Assembly: GCF_902459465.1 (NCBI RefSeq)
Contig: NC_047063.1
Location: 15,933,343-15,997,342 of the forward strand
Direction: 5' to 3'
Origin: Asterias rubens
Taxonomy: Eukaryota > Echinodermata > Asteroidea > Forcipulatida > Asteriidae
Length of the DNA: 64,000 nucleotides
This document shows, piece by piece, positions 57,401 to 64,000 of the stretch. Position numbers and translations under genes: made by a program. The notes under the pieces are model-generated. The model did no database searches and was not told the origin of the DNA. It saw only the letters and a list, made by a program, of their open reading frames with translations. Numbering within the stretch: the stretch's first letter is position 1; every line of letters starts with the position of its first letter.

Positions 57401-60400
57401 TTACCAACGTGTCAAGTGCCTTTCTTGATTCAGGTCAAATACTACTTAGTGTGACCCAAATGTATAACATCACTCACTCGCACAAGCTTGTGTTGCTGAC
57501 GAGAATAGCCATGTCTTTCCAGGGGGAGGGGTGCCAGTAAGGGTAATAGTCTCTCTCTTCTGGACACTCATAGCCACGTCTGTTGCCGTTGGGATTCTGC
57601 CGGGTGTAAATTGCCGAGCTGTATCCATTACCGTTATTGGTTTTCAGCTTCTGGTCAGCAGTGAACAACCCTGGAAAGTAAACAGCAAGTTTATTAAACT
57701 TATAAATACTCGTGGTCAACAAAACATTTATGTGGATAAGTAGAAAAGTGAATCAAGCCTGATACTTCATGGGACAATGAAGGCGATTGCCTCCATGCCC
57801 CTTGGTCATAAAATCTAAGAATAATAAGTATCTTACCAGCATTACGTTCCCTGTTGTAGCATTTATCATACCAGTCCCATTTTTCATGCAATCCACGGTC
57901 TTCTCTGACGTTGTTGTTCTTGCGATTATTGGCAGCGTTCTGGTTCTCGTTCAGATTGTTGATCCTGGTGTGAGCCTGGGTATTGGTTGTGCGGCCATTA
58001 CGGATTGTGTCATCATCACCTGGGTATAGGATGCACAAACAATTAATATCAAAATTTGACAGATTGTCTCATGTGGAAGATCATTCAATTCGGTCAAATA
58101 GTTTTGTTTAAAGGGGTGGGGTACTTTTTGTTTGACACAAAACACAAAGTCAACAGATTTTTATCAAACTTACACCGGTTGAAGATAATGGTGATAAAAA
58201 CGCTTCCCCTAAAATATAACTTGCTGAGGTGCTGTAGTTTTTGAGAAATTAGTAAAACAATGTCTACAAAATAATATATTGTCTGAGGAGATGAATACTA
58301 GTTTAGCATTCAAAATTTGCATGTTAATTCATAATGTCAGAATGAAGCAGCCTTCAAGCTGTTTTGAAATGAACCCTTTTATCACTGTAGATGACTATTC
58401 TTCTTTTAGTAAGGGCCTATAAGATCACAGAGCTGCTTAAAAGCCCGATGTTGGGCCCGGGTTCTTACCTGTAGCAGTGGCAGCGTCTTCTTGACACATG
58501 TACTGCAACACAATGTTACAATTGAGTTTATGCGGGTCGGTGTTCTCATCTCCACCGCAGCCGTGCTGGTTGGTCCACTCCATGGTCATAAGGCTCTGAC
58601 CCTGTCCGGTCAGTTCACCGTTTGCCGTCATTGTCTTGTAGGCCGCACTGGAAAAATATTTCTGAGAGTGGGAGCACAGGTGAGATGATTTACTTGTATA
58701 AACTGATTAAAAGAGGATAAATGTCATGCAAAGTGGATTCTTTAATATTTAGGCTATACAATCAAATACATTGAGGGTGAACAGTCGAAGTCAACCTCAC
58801 CACCAACCCCCCCCCCCCCCCCCCCAGGTATCAGAGCTTGACAAAACAGTTTCGTAGGGGAAGCCAAGGGAACTAGTTTGCAAATACCGAGGGAGTTAAT
58901 ATTGATTGTCCATCCAAATTAAACCATGTTCATTACGATTGTTTTACAAAATACCTCATTTCTAGTTTGGCACCATTAAGCTTGGGAAAAGGCAGGTTGA
59001 CATGTGTGCTACCATCTTTCCATGCGTATTCTGCATGCTGTGCAACAGTTCAAAGATTGCTTCATATAAAGCAGTAGGCATATAAGACGATAGTTTACTA
59101 CGCATTCATGTTTACCCTGCGCATGACTGTTGCCCATGCAATAGTCTACTCATGTTAATGCATATTGAGTGAATACTGGTGTGCATGCTTGAACAGCCAA
59201 AACAGCATAATGGCACTTGATGGTGAACGGACCAGTGAGAATTCGACTCGCAATCAGGCATATGAGGTACAGCAATATTTACTAAGACATTATGGAGATT
59301 AGAGCATGCCAGATATTACGATGTAAGTACATTTTAATCAGAGATAGATTTGTTTTTTTGTGTTTTTTTTTTCATTGGTAGAGTCCATTGGGCTGTGTGG
59401 TACTTGGGTGGGGGGGGGGGGGGGGGGGTAATGGTAATACTCACCATCCTGTACTGCTGGTCCTCACTGTTGGAAGGATTTTCAGTTGAATCTCCCACAT
59501 TGTAACCACCTCTGTTGTTATTCTGAGAATAAAAAAAAAATATATAAAAACTGATACAAAAATTTGCGTCCCCTTTTTGCGAATCCTTTTGAAGGCAAGT
59601 TTTTGTCAATTTCTGACAATTGTATTTGACATGTCTATAAATATACCATAGGTCTAACTGTCACTGATCGATTTACACACACACTAACCCACCAAAATGT
59701 AATTAAATAAATAATGCTATTCTGCGCACTAAAAAACAAGGGAACAAAGAATATTGTTAATCCTTTCGTTTGGTTGAAAGATTTAAAAGCATAATTTTTA
59801 TGGAGTGAGGATAACATGGCAATGTAATTTACAATAAAAATATTAGCATACATGAAGTAGGGCCTGTAACAAAAGCTATAAAAAAAAACATGTTACTTTA
59901 TACATTAAGGTTGAGGACAAGTTGTTGAATAATGTTTAACAGTGAGAAAAAAAAGTTGCTTTGTTTTCAACTTTAATTTATATTATGGGTTCGACAATTG
60001 TCATCTCCATTATTAATATAAACAATTAAATAAGGAAACCTAAAATGTTGCTTTGTTTTCAACTTTAATGATTTATGGGTTCACCAATTGTAATCTCCAT
60101 TATTAATCTAAACAAAGAAGGAAACCTTTAGACAGTAGATTCAAATGGCACAAGGTAGTTCAACAAGCCAACAAACAAGTGCATCTCATCTCTATTTCCT
60201 TATATTCCAACACACAGAGATAACAACAAGAAGTGAATCTAGTCTCATCTATTTCCTTATTCCAAGACACAGTGTGATAGCAATGTCAACAAAGTGAATC
60301 TACAGCAATCTATTTCCTTATTCTTAGACACAGTGCCCAATGCAGGTCGTTGTTCTTCCTCAATGGGGTACATGATAATCCTACTTGGGGGAAATATGGC

Positions 60401-62379
60401 ATCACCTGTTGTTGTACATCAGGTTTTAAATAGCCTTTAAACACCCCTTATTGTATGTCAGTATTAAATAACAATGACTGCAAATTTCACTTCCTGGTGC
60501 CCAAGGGCAATAAGATGAGAGTGGGTAGTAACTCCATGCTCTCAACAATAAAGTGATCCGGCATGGCAGCTAGGACTGACAGTGCAATATGTACTGAACC
60601 AATCGGCCCTGTTTTGGTAAAACGATGTATCTCAAAAAAGCTAATTTCAAGAAAAATAGGTTTAAAGTTGAAATAACTGCCTTTTTGTTTCAGAATATTG
60701 GATTGTCATTTTGTTAAAGTTTTTCACTAATGTAATAATTGAAAATAAGTTTCCATATTTTGTTATAAGTTTTTGAACATTATTGAAGAAACTGTTACAG
60801 TTTATTCAAAGATACATCATTTCACCGAAATAATGCACACTCACAGGAAAGCGTATGTCGTCAAACTGGTGCATAACAATGGTATACTAAAAAGCATTTG
60901 GGATGTTGATTAATTTGCTCAAATGGTGTATGTCAGAGAGATACACCATTTTACCATATTTTTAGTTTGTAAAATAAGTGTAAGTGTGACATACATCTTT
61001 TTTGTGAATTAAAGTCACAAACTTTGAGTTGTACAGGTCAACATACAGTTTGTATCTTCTGAACCACTCATCCGTTGACGATAAGATTTTCAGAATCGGA
61101 AAGAGCGCCCTCACTTTACTGGGAAATGGCTTTATCTCAAAATTTCAAAAAAATGACTTACATCGTTTAACCAAAACAGGGCCGCAATGTGCCTGTTTTT
61201 TTTAAGGCCACTTCTACCTGGGCCCAATTTCAGAGAGCTGCTGAAATACAAACATGTTTGCTTGTCCCCAGTGCATTGCCTTAACCAAAGGCGCTGGGAT
61301 GGGCAAGAGTATCAAGCATGCTCATTGGAATATCCAGAAAATGCTCAGTCCCATCATGCATCACACTCCTCTGCACCATAGAAAAAGCGCGGCACGCATG
61401 ACAAACTTCCTGGCCTAACATGCCTTTACAGGTCTAACAAGCCTAAAGCCTTTCTCATGCATCTGAACTTGCACACCTAGATGCAACAAGCGAGTGTTTT
61501 TTTCTTGCAATATTTCCCTACAACTTTGACGACCAACGAGTCCAAATTTTCACAGGTTTGTTATTTGATGCATTATTATGGGATACACCAAGGGAGAATA
61601 CCGACTTCTTTTGGGAATATCAATCTGTGAATTCAACACTGTTTAACCAAATCTATAATGTAAGCTGCATCAGAGCCTACTTTACAGAGGGGCTCCAATG
61701 TAAAAAAAAAAAAAGTCTTTTGATGCACCTGATTTCCCAATAGATAGAGTTCTTATAAAAGTGGAGGAAATTATAAGCCTCTAACTTCACAATGTAATGG
61801 TGTAAAATGCAATCTGACATTAAAAAAAGTGGGTCTGTTTGCACAATGTACAATCCAAAGAAGTTTGTGGTAGTCAAAGGTCAAATTCAATGCTGTTTTG
61901 ATTGTATAGGCCTATCATCCAATTTCAGGAATGAACTAAGTAAATATGTTCTCAGTTCAATAATTTGCAATGTTATTGCAACGCCATCAAACATTTTGGG
62001 TTTTTGACAAATTGAAGGGTGACACTTTCAACACATCTGACGAGATACTTGTAATTTGTTTTCTTTTCCATACACTATGCAATTAGCGCATCACAAAGCT
62101 GATACAGTGTGCGCTGTCCCAGGGCGGATGTCAGGCCCAGGAGGGCACGTCGGGACCGGGGCTTCTGGAAGATTGTAACACTGCTGGTATTTAAGTTTCT
62201 AAGAGCTGAAATTATATTATTACAGCTAGGTTCTGACTCACCTGTGAATCAAACATTCTGTTGCCATTTTGTCGGTTAGCAGATCTCTCATTTAACCTGT
62301 TATTTGAGCCCCTCGGGTTGTGCATGTACACATCAGCATTGATGCACACTGCAAGCAGTAGTACCACTACACAGCGCAT
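48487..62379 (-). CDS. DD3-3-like secreted protein (14 exons, 692 aa)
   Basis: Coding exons (high to low): 62379-62242, 59522-59445, 59037-58955, 58647-58469, 58019-57837, 57670-57478, 56852-56680, 55957-55711, 55108-55046, 53705-53548, 52454-52311, 51570-51499, 50186-50012, 48679-48487. GT-AG, all phases join, ATG to TAA, 2079 nt. Residues 1-15 form a signal peptide ([15 protein letters not shown]) before [16 protein letters not shown]. Conserved-looking blocks: [15 protein letters not shown] across junction 1, [13 protein letters not shown] (exon 4), [20 protein letters not shown] (exon 5), [20 protein letters not shown] (exon 6), [11 protein letters not shown] (exon 8) and [17 protein letters not shown] at the end. 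These match my memory of the DD3-3 protein of Dictyostelium and its relatives in some marine animals. Biochemical function is unknown. It is very rich in Asn and has Cys pairs, consistent with a secreted protein. The last codons overlap a donor-like AAGTAAGG, so an alternative longer end is possible. Confidence 0.9.
49488..49876. mobile_element. Family B fold-back element, copy 4
   Basis: TTAAAGGAACATGTTGCC and GGCATCGTGTTCCTTTAA with TTAA on both sides. Arms pair along nearly the full length around GGGAGTCAAAAATTTGACTC. It is in the DD3-3 intron between exons 14 and 13. Confidence 0.9.
50523..50588. repeat. Triplicate GAAGTTTCATATCCAGACAT
   Basis: Three near-identical tandem copies of a 20-bp unit. 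In a DD3-3 intron. Confidence 0.85.
50716..50930 (+). mobile_element. tRNA-like SINE
   Basis: The head has an A-box-like GTCAGCTTGGGGTAGTG and a B-box TGTTCGAATCCCACC, followed by a body (ACTACAAGGGTTTTCCCTGG). No obvious poly-A tail remains. In the DD3-3 intron between exons 13 and 12. Confidence 0.55.
50957..51104. mobile_element. Family D MITE, copy 3, cut by an insertion
   Basis: Starts CCGTCGATTTCACACAACTC and runs through TTAGGATTAGTC and GGACGAGTTAAG to GGATTAAT. There it is interrupted by the element at 51105. The right end was not recognised beyond ATTAATCCCAGCG. Confidence 0.65.
51105..51430. mobile_element. 326-bp MITE with CCATAGAAA ends and ATTAAT duplication
   Basis: CCATAGAAACATAACCCGGAG and the inverse CTCCGGGTTCTATTTCTATGG flank a body containing inverted words such as TTTTGCCAT/ATGGCAAAA. 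ATTAAT lies outside both ends (51099-51104 and 51431-51436). Confidence 0.85.
51811..52304 (+). mobile_element. Family A MITE at a splice donor, with nested insertion
   Basis: TTAAAGGCACTGGACACG and AGTGTCCAGTGCCTTTAA. The right TTAA (52301-52304) begins directly after donor position +6 of DD3-3 exon 11 (exon ends at 52311, donor GTGAGT at 52310-52305). A smaller fold-back element (51921-52062) interrupts the left third. Confidence 0.88.
51921..52062. mobile_element. 142-bp fold-back element nested in a family A copy
   Basis: GGAGACTTTCCAACACTAGG and the inverse GAAAGTCTCC flank GGCAGCAGACATACCGGGTA, matched by TACCCGGTAAGTCTGCTGCC. Family A sequence is continuous on both sides (TTCAAT then TTGGTCATGAAAGTT). 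Arms are shared with the element at 22792. Confidence 0.75.
52838..53221 (-). mobile_element. SINE with tRNA-Leu-like head (minus strand)
   Basis: On the minus strand the head begins GGTGTTTCGTGGCCAAGCAG, has CTCAAGCTCTGGCG and the B-box GGTTTGAGTCCCGG. The body holds words such as AGCGCT and the end carries TAATAATATT. Within the head AGCTAGTGATCAGGAACGCC is a tandem duplicate of a 28-bp segment. Confidence 0.65.
53728..54050 (-). mobile_element. SINE-like retroposon with AATAAT tail (minus strand)
   Basis: AATAATAATAATAATAA leads into TTTTTATAAAGCGCTTTTCA. Further on are CCATTTACCCCTGGGTGGAG and CTTGCTCAGAGACACAAGTG, and a B-box-like GGTTCGCACCC. It is the inverse of the copy at 7890-8218 in several words. 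Confidence 0.65.
55258..55279. repeat. Poly-A run
   Basis: An A homopolymer of about 22 bases in a DD3-3 intron. Confidence 0.85.
55446..55652. mobile_element. MITE with ATAGACCGATCCATTA ends
   Basis: ATAGACCGATCCATTAAGG and the inverse CCTAATGGATCGGTCTAT. The interior has CGCGCGCG-type and CCAAT words. About 60 bp from exon 8. Confidence 0.85.
55990..56222. mobile_element. Fold-back element (family E), copy 1
   Basis: GGGTACTATTTTGTGGACGC and the inverse-like TTTTGTGTAACAAAAAGTACCC at the ends; the middle pairs GAAGATAATGATGGTAGA with ATCTACTATCATTATCTTC. Shares TACTTGCTGAGGTGCTGTAG with the sequence at 58110-58265. Confidence 0.65.
57045..57424 (-). mobile_element. Family A MITE, old copy
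   Basis: AAATACTCAAAATATAAATT, AAGTTACTTGGTAACGAGCA and CATTGTGAGAAACAACTCC match the family. The right end CAATTACCAACGTGTCAAGT then GCCTTT is recognisable. The left terminal repeat is gone. Confidence 0.7.
58110..58265. repeat. Family E fragment, copy 2
   Basis: GGGTACTTTTTGTTTGACAC, then GAAGATAATGGTGATAAAAA and AACTTGCTGAGGTGCTGTAG align with the copy at 55990. Only one arm is present. Confidence 0.55.
58807..58826. repeat. Poly-C run
   Basis: A C homopolymer of about 20 bases in a DD3-3 intron. Confidence 0.85.
59409..59428. repeat. Poly-G run next to exon 2
   Basis: A run of about 19 G broken by one T, 17 bases into the intron after DD3-3 exon 2 (C-rich in the transcript). Confidence 0.85.
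59950..60125. repeat. Tandem duplication of about 95 bp
   Basis: GTTGCTTTGTTTTCAACTTT through CTCCATTATTAATATAAACA occurs twice in a row (59955 and 60047), about 85-90 percent alike by eye. In DD3-3 intron 1. Confidence 0.8.
60177..60335. repeat. Three imperfect units of about 55 bp
   Basis: Each has TCTATTTCCTTAT, then CCAAGACACAG-like sequence and AAAGTGAATCTA. In DD3-3 intron 1. Confidence 0.7.
60604..61184. mobile_element. 581-bp inverted-repeat element (CGGCCCTGTTTTGG)
   Basis: CGGCCCTGTTTTGGTAAAAC then GATGTA at the left and TACATCGTTTAACCAAAACAGGGCCG at the right. No coding capacity; the interior is AT-rich with a repeated TATTTTGTT word. In DD3-3 intron 1. Confidence 0.85.
61440..61620 (-). 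mobile_element. Family A MITE, right-hand fragment
   Basis: ACTTTGACGACCAACGAGTC, TTTTCACAGGTTTGTTATTT and GGGATACACCAAGGGAGAAT match the family interior. Both terminal repeats are lost. Confidence 0.6.
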
Positions 62380-62483
62380 CTTGTTTGTCAAATGATGCCA
62401 ACTGATTGCAGGAAATTGGGTTTGGATATTGTTCCAAATAAAAGCAGTCTTAACTACTCCTCCTTCAAGTAGTTAAGTTTTAT
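62242..62483 (-). other. Start-codon exon of the DD3-3-like gene with 5' UTR
   Basis: A strong acceptor (TTGTTCTTTCAG, AG at 62485-62484) precedes the ATG at 62379 by 104 nt. This indicates that transcription starts further upstream and the first exon is non-coding. Confidence 0.6.
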
Positions 62484-62510
62484 CTGAAAGAACAATTGTT
62501 TTAACAATAA

Positions 62511-62896
62511 TTCATAAATACCTAAGACAGTTTATCCATTCTGATTGGTCGAGAGGGCATCACGAGGGGTTGTTTGAACGGATGATAATAACACCAGTCA
62601 TGCCAGTTAAAAGTGTTGAAACATGGGCGTGACACGCGAGCTTGCACCTGTGCTTATAAGGCAGTTTCTTCATTCCTATTGGTCGAGAGCAACGGCCGGG
62701 ACAGTTGTGCCACATCACGCGAAACACGCGACGCGCACAGCAATCTCCTTATAAGAAGTTGTTTGCCCGCAAGCCTTACCATTTCATAGCTGGAGGGGTG
62801 TTGTGTTGAAAGAAATCAATTAAAATCTTTGCATTTATTTTACTTTTTGACCAAAAAGTGTTGATGTTTTTGGACCGAAAAGGTATTTATGAATTG
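62511..62896. mobile_element. Possible element with AATTCATAAATACCT ends
   Basis: AATTCATAAATACCT at the left and AGGTATTTATGAATT at the right are inverted. Inside, AGTTTATCCATTCTGATTGG and AGTTTCTTCATTCCTATTGG are direct repeats, each followed by TCGAGAG and a G/C-rich segment. Confidence 0.5.
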
Positions 62897-63054
62897 GAAT
62901 CAAAGTGTGTTGAATCGGTTTTCAGCTAGTGGTTTAAACCCGCCGAGGCCTGGTTCTAGATAATTTACCTCGACTTCGTCTCGGTAAAACTATCATTATC
63001 AAGAACCAGGCGGGTTTAAACCACTAGTTGAGAACCGATTCAACACACTTTGAT
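62897..63054. mobile_element. Fold-back element with about 65-bp arms
   Basis: GGAATCAAAGTGTGTTGAAT through GTGGTTTAAACCCGCC is mirrored by GGCGGGTTTAAACCAC through ATTCAACACACTTTGATTCC. The loop of about 50 bases contains a second smaller hairpin (TTACCTCGA/TCGGTAA). Confidence 0.85.
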
Positions 63055-63785
63055 TCCCTTGATAAATGAGGTAAATACAAGTCATGATTGGTGATCATCC
63101 GGGAAAGAAATGATTAGTTTCAAGGCTGGAAGCTCACTGATATAATAAACTTCAAACCTATAGAACCAAAATAGTAAGGGGGCGCGTTAGTCCTCTATAA
63201 AGAAATAAAGGTCGCACGATTGCAGGTGTCAGATTTGTTAAAAGGAGTGCAGTGCCCCAGTCATTGGGTCTCGTTCAAACCATGAAGCAAGGACCAGATC
63301 TGTGTTATCCTCCACCCAAAGAAACATTTCCATTCGAAGAAAGGCACTGATTCTGAACTGAAGTTCATATTCAATAATACACCACCAGTGCAGGCCAATC
63401 ATACAGAGACTTAATTTCCAAGTTCCATCTGAACTGATTCTAGACTAGAGTTCATTTGTAACACTAACTAACACTGGGAGGTTAACATTCCTCAAGAGGA
63501 ATTATTTTCGTCTTAGTTAAAGCTCATTGATTTGAACATCAATAAATCCCACATAAATATTGTCAATGTCTGTTCACTATTTTCAAATTGCGCAAAACAC
63601 ACAACCCGGATTACATAACTTACAACAGCGCAGTGATGGTGAAGAACAGTGAAAAGAAGAATCACAGATCAAATTAAATCGTAATGTAACCGGAACGTTC
63701 GTGAGCCAAACTCAGAGATAGTTACATTCATAACATGGAAAACTGTGCAAAATAGGTTTCAACGTTGTCAGAATCTTACTTACCA

Positions 63786-63880
63786 CCTTGTGCAGTGAGT
63801 TGCCTTTTCCCACTAATGCAAAATGTGCAGTAAAGAGAACAGCAGTCCGCATGCACATCACACGTAAAAGCAACAACAAC
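63786..63880 (-). other. Candidate non-coding first exon of the DD3-3-like gene
   Basis: A donor AAGGTG before GTAAGTAAG lies at 63785-63780 on the minus strand. It is the best donor upstream of the acceptor at 62484. The 5' limit is unknown; the end shown is a guess. Confidence 0.35.
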
Positions 63881-63964
63881 CCGAAAACCGCGACCCCATT
63901 GACTCGTCACGCATGAATGATTGTTGGTGATTTGTCAGGTAAAAGTAGTTCCAACAAGCAGTGA

Positions 63965-63972
63965 TGACGTCA
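63965..63972. promoter_or_regulatory. CRE-like octamer TGACGTCA
   Basis: A perfect cAMP-response-element consensus, followed by a second TGACG half site at 63978. It is positioned about 90-180 bp upstream of the candidate first exon of the DD3-3-like gene. Function is inferred only from the motif. Confidence 0.35.
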
Positions 63973-64000
63973 TGTCAGTGACGCATTCGCTTGGGCAGGG

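Noticed and set aside
59410-59609. 91-aa minus frame with a proline run
   Set aside because: The proline run is intronic poly-C read through; the true exon ends at 59445.

Overview
This is a eukaryotic, AT-rich, gene-poor 64 kb window from a metazoan nuclear genome, most likely an echinoderm and probably a sea star. The gene content is animal: a rhodopsin-type receptor, a PRMT6 orthologue, a methyl-CpG-binding protein and a DD3-3-like secreted protein. Splice sites are canonical GT-AG. The spaces between genes are packed with short non-autonomous DNA elements and tRNA-derived SINEs of the kind common in marine invertebrates. The species assignment is inference.

Six genes are supported. (1) 4294-5463 (-): intronless class A GPCR, 389 aa. 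(2) 12731-13756 (-): intronless 341-aa protein of unknown function. (3) 19882-21402 (+): a two-exon gene for 178 aa that is a clear divergent paralogue of gene 2. (4) 24393-34473 (-): a 12-exon arginine methyltransferase (PRMT6 type), 344 aa. (5) 40088-43985 (-): a 3-exon MBD protein, 430 aa, with MBD, AT-hook-like and histone-H1-like tails. (6) 48487-62379 (-): a 14-exon DD3-3-like secreted protein, 692 aa. The multi-exon models were rebuilt by hand from splice sites; every junction keeps frame and the models run from ATG to stop.

Mobile DNA dominates the rest. Family A is about 370 bp, starts TTAAAGGCACTGGACAC, has inverted ends and TTAA flanks, and is present about 15 times in both orientations. 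Family B is about 390 bp, almost wholly palindromic, TTAA-flanked, with four copies. Family C has CAGGGCCCAATTTCAT ends and is used twice as a landing site for A or B at the same internal TTAA. Other elements include a 956-bp hAT-like element, a 581-bp element with CGGCCCTGTTTTGG ends, several smaller inverted-repeat elements, at least five SINE-like copies, an 18-bp coding-like minisatellite in the first PRMT6 intron, and a mosaic tandem-repeat block at 45.0-46.9 kb.

The genes do not form an operon or an obvious pathway. Two neighbours, PRMT6 (histone arginine methylation) and the MBD protein (methylated DNA binding), are both chromatin factors, but nothing in the sequence shows co-regulation.
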